NCBI GenBank assembly: GCA_045589495.1
Contig: JAZNPF010000035.1
Coordinates: forward strand, 51,810 to 115,809
Reading direction: 5' to 3'
Source: SIG455 sp045589495
Lineage (GTDB): Bacteria; Bacillota; Clostridia; UMGS1810
DNA length: 64,000 nt
The notes under the pieces were generated by a model. It was not told the origin of the DNA and ran no database searches. It worked only from the letters and a program-made list of their open reading frames with translations. Both the position numbers and the translations under genes were made by a program. Positions 52,729-61,885 of the stretch are shown here, one piece after another. Every line of letters begins with the position of its first letter. Position 1 is the first letter of the stretch.

Positions 52729-55700
52729 ATGTCACCCACCCCGATAACTATAGACGAATTATTTGCAACAATCGACGTACCCGAAGAAATTTCGGGTGCG
52801 CGTGTTTATAATGTAAAAGCAAGCGCAACTGACCGCACATTGGAACTTACCTTGTATGCGGAGAAACTGCTGCCTTATGATATAATTGAAAACTTCAAAG
52901 AAACCGCTATGCGTGAGTGCAATCTGGCAAGCCTTATAATACGTGTTAAATACAACGGTCTGTCACTTGCCAATATTGATCTTGACCGTTACTGGCACAA
53001 TCTTATTTTTTACGTAAACGCAATGGTGAAAGGTGTTTCAAGTCTTTTTACGGACAGCGAATGTGTATATGAAAACGGCGTGCTGAAGATAACCTGTCGT
53101 TACGGAACTGCGCTCCTTACAGAAAGCGGATGTGACAAACTGATAGAAAAACTTGTTCTTGCGCAACTGGGTGAAACAGTGAAAGCGTGCCTTGTGGACG
53201 ATTTTTCCGAAGAGCAGTTTGAACAGATGCAGCAGGAGGCACTTGAAAATCTGCCCGTTATAGAAGTTCAGGAAGAGAAAAAAGAAGAAAAATCCGCACC
53301 TGCACAAGACGGACCTATCCTGGGTAAAGAGATAAAGGACCAACCCGTTCCGATTAAAGATATAAGCGAAGAGATGGGAATTGTAACCGTATGCGGCGAG
53401 ATTTTCGACATAGACTCACGTGAGGTTAAGAACAACAAAACGTTATACACTTTCTTTGTAGGTGATGACTCATCTGCATATTGCGTAAAGTTTTTTGCTG
53501 ATAAAAAAGATATGCCGTCCGTAAAGGCGGGCATCAAAAAAAATGCGTACCTTAAAATCCGCGGCAGAGTGCGTTATGACACATTTTCAAAAGAAAACGT
53601 GCTTATGGCGAATGATATAGAAAAAGCGAAAAAAGTTTTGCGTGAAGATAATTCCGAAGAAAAGCGCATTGAACTTCACATGCATACCAAAATGTCTGCA
53701 ATGGACGGAGTATCAAACGCAAAAGACCTTATAAGCACCGCTATCCGCTGGGGGCATAAAGCGATTGCCGTTACAGACCACGGCAACATTCAGGCATTCC
53801 CCGAGGCTATGGACACCGCCGTTAGTTTTGAACGTGACGGTTCAATAAATCATAAAATCAAGGTTATATACGGCGTAGAGGCGTATATAGTAAACGATTC
53901 CGTACCGATTACATTTGGCGAAACGGATATGGCATATAGCGGCGATTTCGTTGTGTTTGACATAGAAACAACGGGGCTTCGTCCGACAAGTGACGGAATA
54001 ACCGAAATCGGTGCAGTTAAAGTTTCGGGCGGGAAAGTGTGTGATGTTTTCAACACATTCGTAAACCCTGAAAAACCTATCCCTGAAAATATTGTTCACT
54101 TAACCGGTATAACAGACGCAATGGTTGCTGATGCTCCGACTGCAGACAAAGCCGTTGCGGACTTTTTAGAATTTTCAAAAGGCTGTGTACTCGTTGCGCA
54201 CAATGCAGGGTTTGACACATCTTTTATAAAAGCGGCTGCCAAAAAGCACAACCTTTCTTTTAACAATGCGTATATTGACACTCTTGAACTTTCACGCACT
54301 TTGCTAAAAGACCTTAAAAACCACAAACTCAACACACTCACAAAACATTTTGATGTGAAACTGGAAAACCATCACCGTGCGTGTGACGATGCCGCTGCAA
54401 CGGCAGAGGTGTTTATAAAACTTATCGGTATGCTTGATGAAAAAGGTATTACAAAGGTTGCCGAAACAAACTCTGCACTTGCGGGCGAAACTGATTTAAA
54501 ATCAAGAAAATCGTATCACGCAACACTTCTTGTGCGTGACTACAAAGGACTCTACAATCTGTACCAACTTATATCAAAATCGTGTATGGAGCACTACCAC
54601 AAGCGCCCGATTATGCCGAAAAGTTTAATTGAAAAACACAGAGAGGGCATACTTGTCGGCTCTGCGTGTGAGGCGGGCGAACTGTACCGTGCCGTTCTGG
54701 AGTCATCGGGTGATGACAAAGAAAAAATCAATGATATCGTGCGTTTTTACGATTATCTTGAAATCCAGCCGCTCGGCAACAACAAATTTATGGTCGCAAA
54801 CGGCACCGTTTCAAGTGATGAGGATTTGAAATATATAAACAAAAAAATAGTCGACCTTGCAAAAGAAAACGGAAAACTTATTGTTGCGGCGGGCGACGTT
54901 CACTTTTTAAATCCTGAGGACGAGGTGTACAGACGTATACTTATGGCGGGGAAAGGTTTTTCAGATGCAGATGATCAGGCACCGCTTTATCTTCGTACAA
55001 CGGACGAGATGCTTGCAGAGTTTGACTATTTAGGTGATGCTCTTGCACACGAACTTGTAATTGACAATCCGTCAAAAATAGCAGATATGGTGGAATATAT
55101 TCTGCCGATACCTACAGAAACAGCACCGCCTATTATTGACGGTTCTGACGAGGAACTGCGTGAGATGACTTATGCAAAAGCAAAGTCTATCTACGGCGAT
55201 CCTCTGCCAGATATAGTTAAAGACAGAATAGAGGTTGAACTTTCGTCTATTATCGACAACGGCTACAGCGTTATGTATATAATAGCGCAAAAACTCGTTA
55301 AAAAATCCAATTCAGACGGCTATCTTGTTGGCTCGCGTGGTTCGGTAGGATCTTCACTCGTTGCGTTTTTCTCGGGCATTACAGAGGTTAACTCTCTGCC
55401 ACCGCATCACGTATGTCCGAATTGTAAGTATTGCGAGTTTATAACCGACGGTTCCATCGGCTCGGGTTTTGACCTTAAGGATAAAACGTGTCCAGAATGC
55501 GGAAGTGTGATGAAAAATGACGGTCACGATATCCCGTTTGAAACATTCCTTGGTTTCGGCGGAGGAAAAGAGCCTGATATCGACCTTAACTTCTCTGGCG
55601 AATATCAGGGCAAAATCCATAAATACACAGAAGAAATTTTTGGCGAAGGCTTTGTATTTCGTGCAGGTACAATCGGTACTGTTGCGGTCAAGACTGCCTT

Positions 55701-56994
55701 TGGCTATGTAAAAAAATATTTTGAAGAACGCGGTCAGCACGTCACAAGGGCAGAGATTGCCCGTCTTGTACGTGGCTGTACGGGCGTTAAAAACACAACC
55801 GGTCAGCACGCAGGCGGTCTTATGATTGTTCCGCGTACACGAAACGTTCACGAATTCACACCCATTCAGTACCCTGCTGATAAAGCGGACAGCGGTGTTA
55901 TTACAACGCATTTCGATTATCATTCAATTTCAGGCAAACTTTTAAAACTTGACCTTCTCGGTCACGACGACCCGACGGTTATACGTATGCTTGAGGACCT
56001 TACCGGAATAGATGCAAAAACTATACCCGCAGGCGACCCTGAAACTATGAGTCTTTTCAAATCCACCGACGCTCTTGGCGTCACACCCGAGGCTATCAAC
56101 AGTAAAGTAGGCACTTACGCAGTTCCCGAGTTCGGTACTCACTTTGTACGTCAGATGCTTGTTGAAACCGAGCCGACAACGTTCTCGGAACTGGTGCGTA
56201 TCTCAGGGCTTTCGCACGGAACTGACGTATGGACGAATAACGCACAGGATCTGGTACGTGCAGGAACGGTTACTCTTAAAGAGGCAATCTGTACCCGTGA
56301 CGATATTATGCTATACCTTATACAAAAAGGTGTTGCACCAAAGTCTGCATTTAAAATAATGGAGATGGTGCGTAAGGGCAAAGGCTTGACAGAAGAGTAC
56401 GAAGCCGAAATGCGTGAGGCAAAAGTGCCCGAGTGGTATATAAAATCGTGTAAAACCATTAAATATATGTTCCCCAAAGCACACGCAGTTGCCTACGTTA
56501 CAATGGCATACAGAATTGCGTGGTTCAAGGTGCATTATCCGATAGAGTTCTATATGGCGTACTTCACTGTGCGTGCTGACGTGTTTGACGCGCTCACAAT
56601 GGCACAGGGGCACGAAAAAGTTAAACAAACATTACGCGACTACGAAGAACGCGGAAAAGATATTTCAGCAAAAGATAAAGGCGTTATAACAATTTTGGAA
56701 GTCTGCAATGAGATGTATGCACGCGGAATAGAGTTTTTACCTATAAATATATTCACATCGCACGCATATAAGTTCCAGAAAGTAGACGGCAAAATTCTGC
56801 CGCCGCTGAACGCCATACCGGGTCTTGGCACAAGTGCGGCGGAATCTATTGTGGAGGCTCGTGATGAGGCAGAGTTTACGTCTATAGAGGATATTATCCA
56901 GCGTTCCAAAGCCAACAAAACCGTTTTAGACGTTATGCAAAATATGGGTGCTATGGGGGATTTACCTGAAAGCAGCCAGATGAGTTTCTTTTAA
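52729..56994 (+). CDS. polC: DNA polymerase III PolC-type, alpha subunit with 3'-5' exonuclease
   Basis: 1421-aa replicative polymerase of low-GC Gram-positives. Order of domains: N-terminal domain, OB fold (about 215-300), PHP domain (about 315-390, HMHTKMSAMDGVSNAKDL) interrupted by the DnaQ-like exonuclease (about 400-580, VVFDIETTGLRPTSDG and HNAGFDTSFI, HRACDDAAAT), remaining PHP, then the polymerase palm/fingers with a zinc-binding Cys cluster (CPNCKYCEF ... CPECGS) and SRGSVGSSLVAFFSGITEVN. The catalytic aspartates are in KEPDIDLNFS. The length is typical. Pairing with ispG upstream is common in Clostridia. Confidence 0.97.
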   Translation: MSPTPITIDELFATIDVPEEISGARVYNVKASATDRTLELTLYAEKLLPYDIIENFKETAMRECNLASLIIRVKYNGLSLANIDLDRYWHNLIFYVNAMVKGVSSLFTDSECVYENGVLKITCRYGTALLTESGCDKLIEKLVLAQLGETVKACLVDDFSEEQFEQMQQEALENLPVIEVQEEKKEEKSAPAQDGPILGKEIKDQPVPIKDISEEMGIVTVCGEIFDIDSREVKNNKTLYTFFVGDDSSAYCVKFFADKKDMPSVKAGIKKNAYLKIRGRVRYDTFSKENVLMANDIEKAKKVLREDNSEEKRIELHMHTKMSAMDGVSNAKDLISTAIRWGHKAIAVTDHGNIQAFPEAMDTAVSFERDGSINHKIKVIYGVEAYIVNDSVPITFGETDMAYSGDFVVFDIETTGLRPTSDGITEIGAVKVSGGKVCDVFNTFVNPEKPIPENIVHLTGITDAMVADAPTADKAVADFLEFSKGCVLVAHNAGFDTSFIKAAAKKHNLSFNNAYIDTLELSRTLLKDLKNHKLNTLTKHFDVKLENHHRACDDAAATAEVFIKLIGMLDEKGITKVAETNSALAGETDLKSRKSYHATLLVRDYKGLYNLYQLISKSCMEHYHKRPIMPKSLIEKHREGILVGSACEAGELYRAVLESSGDDKEKINDIVRFYDYLEIQPLGNNKFMVANGTVSSDEDLKYINKKIVDLAKENGKLIVAAGDVHFLNPEDEVYRRILMAGKGFSDADDQAPLYLRTTDEMLAEFDYLGDALAHELVIDNPSKIADMVEYILPIPTETAPPIIDGSDEELREMTYAKAKSIYGDPLPDIVKDRIEVELSSIIDNGYSVMYIIAQKLVKKSNSDGYLVGSRGSVGSSLVAFFSGITEVNSLPPHHVCPNCKYCEFITDGSIGSGFDLKDKTCPECGSVMKNDGHDIPFETFLGFGGGKEPDIDLNFSGEYQGKIHKYTEEIFGEGFVFRAGTIGTVAVKTAFGYVKKYFEERGQHVTRAEIARLVRGCTGVKNTTGQHAGGLMIVPRTRNVHEFTPIQYPADKADSGVITTHFDYHSISGKLLKLDLLGHDDPTVIRMLEDLTGIDAKTIPAGDPETMSLFKSTDALGVTPEAINSKVGTYAVPEFGTHFVRQMLVETEPTTFSELVRISGLSHGTDVWTNNAQDLVRAGTVTLKEAICTRDDIMLYLIQKGVAPKSAFKIMEMVRKGKGLTEEYEAEMREAKVPEWYIKSCKTIKYMFPKAHAVAYVTMAYRIAWFKVHYPIEFYMAYFTVRADVFDALTMAQGHEKVKQTLRDYEERGKDISAKDKGVITILEVCNEMYARGIEFLPINIFTSHAYKFQKVDGKILPPLNAIPGLGTSAAESIVEARDEAEFTSIEDIIQRSKANKTVLDVMQNMGAMGDLPESSQMSFF

Positions 56995-57000
56995 AGGGTT

Positions 57001-57074
57001 TCACCCTTTAAACCCTTTGGGTTTGGTGCATAAACCAAATTACCGCAAACATAAATGGTATGCGGTTTTAAAAC
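57001..57074. repeat. Flank module of Y-element copy 2
   Basis: Contains the hairpin AAAGGGTT/CCCTTT, TGGTGCATAAACCAAATTA and ATGGTATGCGGTTTTAAAAC running into GTCGAC. The last part is almost identical to 23068-23088 and 22878-22898. Confidence 0.7.
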
Positions 57075-57266
57075 GTCGACCTATGGAAGAATTGGCAAAC
57101 AAATTACAGCGAATTTGCTTTTTGCCTTCCAAAACTGATGCGATTTTATTACCTATCACAAATAAAGCATCGGTTTAGCACGCATAAAATGAGTTTTTAT
57201 TGCGTGCGGTGGAAAAAGGCAAAAAGCAATGAGTGTTTAATTTGTCCAATTCTGTAATCAGTCGAC
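57075..57266. repeat. Y-shaped structured element, copy 2 (polC-hydF gap)
   Basis: 192 bp, same plan as 23089-23282. P1 (GTCGAC, GAATTGG/CCAATTC, ACAAATTA/TAATTTGT) is sequence-conserved. P2 is TTGCTTTTTGCC/GGCAAAAAGCAA plus TTCC/GGAA. P3 is AAACTGATGC/GCATCGGTTT. P4 is GCACGCA/TGCGTGC with inner TAAAA-TGAGT-TTTTA. The loop of P3 (TTTTATT...TATCACAAA) and the P4 apex (ATGAGTTT) are conserved between copies while the P2-P4 stem bases are not. polC ends 80 bp upstream in the same orientation; hydF converges from the other side. Confidence 0.8.
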
Positions 57267-57425
57267 AAGGTACGTGACACCCCAAATCTTTGATTTGGTT
57301 GGTGGAACTTATGCAAGCGAGCAAAGCGAGTCGTAGTTTCAAAGGGGGAATTCCCCCTTGGGCAAAATTAAAATTTTAAAAATATATTTTTATCCGTACT
57401 TTTATGACTAAAATCCTCAAAATAC
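57267..57425. repeat. Further repeat modules downstream of Y-element copy 2
   Basis: CCAAATC/GATTTGG hairpin (57283-57300) followed by GGTGGAACTTATGCAAGCGAG; an inverted, diverged copy of this piece lies at 63013-63060. Hairpin AAGGGGGAA/TTCCCCCTT (57341-57360) could act as a terminator. A decayed GTACTTTTATGACTAAAA module runs up to the hydF stop. Confidence 0.65.
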
Positions 57426-57428
57426 CCT

Positions 57429-58601
57429 CTATCTTATCACAACTCTGTCAAGTATGCCCGTAAGATATGCTATGGCAATTCCGTAATTCGTCATCGGCAC
57501 ACCGCTTTTACGGCAAATCTCATTCCTTGCCATAACGTGTGCACGGTTAAACATACACGCACCGCAATGTATAACGAGGTCATATCCTCTTACATCTTCG
57601 GGAAAGTCGTTTCCCGAAACAACAGTTATCTCAATTTCAGGGTTTATCTTCTTATGCAGAAGATTTGGAATCTTAACTCTTGCAATATCGGCATCGGTAG
57701 TTGTGTGCGAGCACGCCTCGGCAATCAGCACACGGCTGCCGCTTTTTAATTTACTGATAGTCCTTGCTGCATCTGTAAATGCATCTATATCTCCCTTATA
57801 TGCAGCAAGCAAAACAGAGAACGATGTCAACCGCCAGTTTTTCGGAATAATCTCATCAACTTTTGCAAAAACCTGCGAGTCAGTTATAACAAGGTCGGGA
57901 GCGCTTTTAAGTGTTTCCATAGCCGAGGTAAGTGATTGGAGTGTTGCACATATCGGATTTGCACCTTTATCAAGAAGTTCACGTATAACCTGCACCTGCG
58001 GAAGAATAAGTCTGCCTTTGGGTGCAGATTCGTCCTGCGGCATAACAAGTAAAACAGTGTCACCGCTTTTTACAAGTTCACCCGTAATTGTCGGCTCGGC
58101 AATTTTTTCGGGTGAAATTTTTTTAATTAGTTCAACAAGTTCACCTATTCCCTCTCCGGTCAATGCACTTACGAAAATGTTTGGCTTGGGAAGTTTATCA
58201 ATATCGCTTTTTGCAATATCTTTTTTATTCATTACATATATGACATTTTTGCAATTCAATGATTTTGCAAATTCAATTTCATCGGTATAGTCACCGCTTT
58301 CGGCAGACACAACCATAAGCACAACGTCTGCCGAACGTACAGCGTTGCGTGTTTTTTCCACACGCATAATACCCAGTTCGCCAACATCGTCAAAGCCCGC
58401 AGTATCCACCACAACACAAGGACCGAGCCCTGTGATTTCCATAACTTTTTTAACGGGGTCGGTGGTAGTTCCGGGAGTATCTGAAACAATGGAAATATCC
58501 TGACCGGTCAAAGCATTTATAAGAGAGGATTTTCCGCTGTTGCGCTTGCCTACAAACACTATATGCACACGTTCAGATGAGTGTAATTCATTAACAGACA
58601 T
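57429..58601 (-). CDS. hydF: [FeFe]-hydrogenase H-cluster maturation GTPase HydF
   Basis: 390-aa scaffold protein on which the 2Fe subcluster is assembled before transfer to the hydrogenase. N-terminal GTPase domain: VGKRNSGKSSLINALTG, DTPGTTTDPV, DTAGFDD, NKKD. The C-terminal cluster domain has the HydF ligand set: Cys-x-His in EACSHTTTD and the pair HCGACMFNR. AAGGAGG precedes ATG 58601; it follows hydE by 13 bp. HydG and the hydrogenase itself are outside the window. Confidence 0.96.
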   Translation of the reverse strand: MSVNELHSSERVHIVFVGKRNSGKSSLINALTGQDISIVSDTPGTTTDPVKKVMEITGLGPCVVVDTAGFDDVGELGIMRVEKTRNAVRSADVVLMVVSAESGDYTDEIEFAKSLNCKNVIYVMNKKDIAKSDIDKLPKPNIFVSALTGEGIGELVELIKKISPEKIAEPTITGELVKSGDTVLLVMPQDESAPKGRLILPQVQVIRELLDKGANPICATLQSLTSAMETLKSAPDLVITDSQVFAKVDEIIPKNWRLTSFSVLLAAYKGDIDAFTDAARTISKLKSGSRVLIAEACSHTTTDADIARVKIPNLLHKKINPEIEITVVSGNDFPEDVRGYDLVIHCGACMFNRAHVMARNEICRKSGVPMTNYGIAIAYLTGILDRVVIR

Positions 58602-58614
58602 TTAAAAATCCTCC

Positions 58615-59586
58615 TTAATCATATTCTTTTCCGATACTTTCAAGCAGACGGTTAATCTCGGCACGTTCTTCGGCAACGGATTTGATTTCACCGTGATTTA
58701 CGGGATAGATTTCATATAATGTTCGGTATTCGGGCGGAGTAACCTTTTTCATAATAACGTTTGCACCGCCGCTGAACACTTTGTTGCGCTCTTCCATATT
58801 GAGCACGCCTAAAGATGTAGTTGCCGGAAGATTTATTTGGGGAAGCATAATCCTTGCAGCAGCAACGGCACGGCGTGTTTTTTCCGTACTGCCTGACAGT
58901 GCGTTTGCAAGTGGTGTTTGAGGATGCGGAATAAACGGTCCAATGCCAGCCATATCGCAAGGTACGGACGCTATAAACTCAAGGTCGTGTGCAATGGTTT
59001 CATCCGTCTGGTCCGGCAGACCTATCATAAATCCGCCGCCCGTTTCAAAACCTAGTCTTTTAAGTGTGTGCAGACACGCTTTTCTGTCTTCAATGCTATA
59101 TCCCGGATGCAGTTTTGCGTATATATGTGCGTCTGTGGTTTCGTGTTTTAAAAGATATCTGTCACACCCGGATTCTTTTATTATTCTATATTCATCCTCA
59201 GTCATCTCGCCTGCGCTGAGCGTTATGGCAACATCACGCTTTGACTTGATTTCTTTTATAATCTGCGCAAACAGTACGGCTGTAAATTCTCTGTCTTCAC
59301 CGCCCTGAAGAACAATGGTTTTATATCCGGCATCTGCCGCCTTAACAGAAATATCCACAATCTCTTCAGGTTGCATACGGTAACGGCTCAATTCTGTATT
59401 ATGACAATTAAGTCCGCAATACGCACAATTGCGTTTGCAGTAATTGGAATATTCAACAATAGCACGCACATTTACAAGATTACCCTTTGTTTCGTGCGTG
59501 ATTTTATCTGCAAGGTCGTAGAAATATTGTATTTCATCGCCTTTTAAGATATTGCATATATCTTCAAAATCCAGTTTGCGTTGCAT
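58615..59586 (-). CDS. hydE: [FeFe]-hydrogenase maturation radical SAM protein HydE
   Basis: About 323-aa radical SAM enzyme that helps build the H-cluster dithiolate bridge. Cluster motif YCKRNCAYCGLNC (CxxxCxxC) near residues 55-65, TIVLQGGED and a GGGFMIGLPDQT substrate region typical of the BioB/HydE/PylB group. The open frame reaches 59739, but ATG 59586 has AAAGGCAGAG upstream and gives MQRKLDFEDI; the longer form would include the promoter. First gene of hydE-hydF. Confidence 0.94.
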   Translation of the reverse strand: MQRKLDFEDICNILKGDEIQYFYDLADKITHETKGNLVNVRAIVEYSNYCKRNCAYCGLNCHNTELSRYRMQPEEIVDISVKAADAGYKTIVLQGGEDREFTAVLFAQIIKEIKSKRDVAITLSAGEMTEDEYRIIKESGCDRYLLKHETTDAHIYAKLHPGYSIEDRKACLHTLKRLGFETGGGFMIGLPDQTDETIAHDLEFIASVPCDMAGIGPFIPHPQTPLANALSGSTEKTRRAVAAARIMLPQINLPATTSLGVLNMEERNKVFSGGANVIMKKVTPPEYRTLYEIYPVNHGEIKSVAEERAEINRLLESIGKEYD

Positions 59587-59617
59587 ATACTCTCTGCCTT
59601 TCTTTTTGTATATGCCA

Positions 59618-59646
59618 ATTATACAATATATGCAGATTTTCCGCAA
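59618..59646 (-). promoter_or_regulatory. Promoter of hydEF
   Basis: On the minus strand: TTGCGG, 17-nt spacer, TATAAT. Its -35 is only about 10 bp from the divergent folT promoter. Confidence 0.65.
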
Positions 59647-59656
59647 GTGTTTTTGG

Positions 59657-59685
59657 TTGACAAGTAAGAGGATACGCAGTATAAT
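59657..59685 (+). promoter_or_regulatory. Promoter of THF riboswitch-folT
   Basis: TTGACA, 17-nt spacer, TATAAT (full consensus). Confidence 0.88.
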
Positions 59686-59728
59686 AATGGAAGTGGTGTG
59701 CGCTTTTTTTACACACCGATATTTAAAC

Positions 59729-59828
59729 AGAGCAGACATTGCGCGTTAAGTGCCCAAAAATGGGAGTAGAGTTTTGGGACGAAAAGTGTTTACTAAAACA
59801 CTTGCGGTGCAATGCTTCATCCGCTGTA
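59729..59828 (+). promoter_or_regulatory. Tetrahydrofolate riboswitch (folT motif)
   Basis: Conserved THF-RNA elements in order: GCGTTAAGTG, AATGGGAGT, GGGACGAA, GCGGTGCAATG and TTCATCCGCT, with P1 formed by AGCAGACATTGC and GCAATGCTTCATCCGCT. It stands before a folate-type ECF S component, the usual target. The start codon and GAGGGGG ribosome site lie about 60 nt downstream, so control may be by termination or ribosome-site masking; I could not tell which. Confidence 0.92.
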
Positions 59829-59887
59829 GCATATTATATGCACAATGGTTGGCTTTCTCTGCTTTTTCCGAGGGGGCTTTTTTACTT

Positions 59888-60649
59888 ATGAAAAACACGT
59901 CTACAAAAAACATTGTTCAGACAGCGCTTTTTATTGCGCTTGCACTGGTGGTTCGCCAGTTTTCCGTTATGATTCCGTTCGGCGGCGCTAACGGTATGCG
60001 AATAGGCATAAGCGAAGTCTTTACCAAAATGCCCGCACTTATTTTCGGACCTGTTCTCGGCGGAGCGGCATCAGGGCTGGTTGACTTTTTGGCACAGATG
60101 ATAAAGGCAGAGGGTGCGTATCTGTGGCCTATGCTGGCTGTTATGATTTTAGGCGGAGTGCTTACGGGTGTTTTGTGGAAGTTTTTTAAAAATATTGCGT
60201 CTGAAAAACTTCGGCTTGGTTTCACCATTTTTTGCGTTGCCGTGCTTTTTTTCGGTATTTTTAATCACCTGACTCTTACCGTTATTAAAAACGGTGCGTG
60301 GTTTAAGTGTCTGGATTCACTAGGAAACAAAGTTTCTTTTACAACATACGGGCTTTATTTCGCTTCTTTTTTTGGTTTTGTATTCCTTGTTGCAGATTTT
60401 ATATTTAAAAAGAAATCAGAAAATTACAATGATGATTTTCTGCAACTTACATTAACCGTATTTTTGTCTGATATCGTGGTGACTACGCTCAATACGTTCA
60501 TACTGCGTTTTTACTATTCAGGCCTTGCCAAGATTCCGTTCTGGACGTATTATGTACCAAGAGTTGTGCAGGATTTGATTTCAACGGTGATTTTTGCATA
60601 CATACTTTCGTGTCTGCTTAAAATCTACCGCAGAATAGCAAACAGATAA
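59888..60649 (+). CDS. folT: Folate-type ECF transporter S component (FolT-like)
   Basis: 253-aa membrane protein with about six hydrophobic segments (ALFIALALVVRQFSVMI, GVLTGVLWKF, LYFASFFGFVFLVADFI, others) and the Gly-rich GISEVFTKMPALIFGPVLGGAASGLVDF typical of FolT. It is somewhat longer than the usual 170-200 aa because of an insertion around residues 100-170. The frame opens at 59750 inside the riboswitch; GAGGGGG upstream of ATG 59888 sets the start. The riboswitch supports folate as the ligand. Confidence 0.9.
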   Translation: MKNTSTKNIVQTALFIALALVVRQFSVMIPFGGANGMRIGISEVFTKMPALIFGPVLGGAASGLVDFLAQMIKAEGAYLWPMLAVMILGGVLTGVLWKFFKNIASEKLRLGFTIFCVAVLFFGIFNHLTLTVIKNGAWFKCLDSLGNKVSFTTYGLYFASFFGFVFLVADFIFKKKSENYNDDFLQLTLTVFLSDIVVTTLNTFILRFYYSGLAKIPFWTYYVPRVVQDLISTVIFAYILSCLLKIYRRIANR

Positions 60650-60652
60650 ATA

Positions 60653-60690
60653 AAAGATAGGGTTTTCTTTTTCTGAAAACTCTATCTTTT
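60653..60690. terminator. Terminator after folT
   Basis: AAAAGATAGGGTTTTC/GAAAACTCTATCTTTT long stem with T-rich tail. Confidence 0.85.
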
Positions 60691-60697
60691 TCATTTT

Positions 60698-61060
60698 TCA
60701 AAATATATTTTCAGGCAAAACTTTTTCTCTTTCCAGAAGTTCGTCAAGCATAAATTTTGCAACGGCAATTTCCTGCAAAGCCATCTCTTCTCTTCCGGCA
60801 GAGGCTTCCGCTTTTGCCCGGATAAGACTTGTTGAAACAGACTCTATATCTCTGTGGTTCATAATATACATAAGTTTGTTTTTGTCTTTATCCCACTCTT
60901 TTTCTATTTCATTTAAGATTTCTGTCTGCGGATTTTTAAGTGCTTCATCAAGTTTCTCCGAGTGGTTTTTAACTATTTTATCAGTATAAATATATCCGCC
61001 TATTGAACCTGTAAGTATCAATATAAAAATAACCGAAACCGATATTATTGATTTTGCCAT
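60698..61060 (-). CDS. DUF4363-family protein
   Basis: 120 aa: an N-terminal membrane anchor (IISVSVIFILILTGSIGGYIY) and an alpha-helical extracytoplasmic domain. This is the pattern of DUF4363 proteins, which often lie next to DUF421 genes in Clostridia; the pair is cotranscribed here (4-bp gap). Function unknown. Confidence 0.75.
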   Translation of the reverse strand: MAKSIISVSVIFILILTGSIGGYIYTDKIVKNHSEKLDEALKNPQTEILNEIEKEWDKDKNKLMYIMNHRDIESVSTSLIRAKAEASAGREEMALQEIAVAKFMLDELLEREKVLPENIF

Positions 61061-61064
61061 ATAC

Positions 61065-61751
61065 TCATTCCTTATTCTTCATCTGTAATGTTACTTTTTT
61101 ATCTCCGTCAACGGTTAGCAGAAAAACCTCGTTTTCATCTGTGATTTTTTTGTCGGAAAGTTGTTTTTTAAGCCAGTTTTCATCAACACCCGCCTCCTGC
61201 ATGTGTTCGGGGTACTTTTTCCCGTCGGCAATTATCACGTGAGGAAGCGTTTGCTGATTTGATTTTATTTGTGCCTCTTGCGCTGTAGCAGGAACAACTC
61301 CCGCTTTTGGTATTACAGAAAGCGAGCCGTTTGTTTCCAAAATAGCCATATATACATCATCTACATCAAAATAGTCTTTCATACGAAGTCCTTCTGCAAG
61401 GTCTTCAAGGTTATATCTGTTTTTGCGCATCTCCTCACGGCAGATAACGCCTTTTTTAATAATAACGGCTGGCGAGCCCGTTAGAAGTTTACGGATTTTG
61501 GGGAATTTCAAGGATAAAAGTGACGCACTCATCTCTGCTGATATAAGAGTTAAAATCGGCACTATACCGCTTAAAAGAGGCAGAGCAGGGTCACTCATCG
61601 GGATTGTGGCAAGGTCTGAAATCATAATTGCCACAACCAACTCGCTCGGCTGAAGTTCGCCGACCTGCCGTTTGCCCATAATCCTCAGTGCAAAAACAAC
61701 CAGCATATATGATATCAGTGTTCGGATAAAAGAAATTGCCGTGCCTTCCAC
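61065..61751 (-). CDS. DUF421 (YetF/YrbG-like) membrane protein
   Basis: 228 aa. Three N-terminal transmembrane helices (about 5-85) with LRIMGKRQVGELQPSELVVAIMISDLA, the family signature, then a soluble beta-rich domain duplicated in pattern (about 85-215). Members have been linked to spore germination and membrane processes, but no biochemical role is established. The start is GTG with AAAAGGAGAG upstream. Confidence 0.88.
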   Translation of the reverse strand: MEGTAISFIRTLISYMLVVFALRIMGKRQVGELQPSELVVAIMISDLATIPMSDPALPLLSGIVPILTLISAEMSASLLSLKFPKIRKLLTGSPAVIIKKGVICREEMRKNRYNLEDLAEGLRMKDYFDVDDVYMAILETNGSLSVIPKAGVVPATAQEAQIKSNQQTLPHVIIADGKKYPEHMQEAGVDENWLKKQLSDKKITDENEVFLLTVDGDKKVTLQMKNKE

Positions 61752-61813
61752 TCTCCTTTTGATGATATTGAGATATGTGGATATTTTAACCTTTTTATGC
61801 GGTTTTATACAGG

Positions 61814-61842
61814 TTTACAAAAATACGTATCCGTGGTATGAT
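61814..61842 (+). promoter_or_regulatory. Promoter of mnmA
   Basis: TTTACA, 17-nt spacer, TATGAT. Confidence 0.7.
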
Positions 61843-61885
61843 ATATGGTATAAAATTTAATTGTTTTTGAACAGGAGAAAACAAT

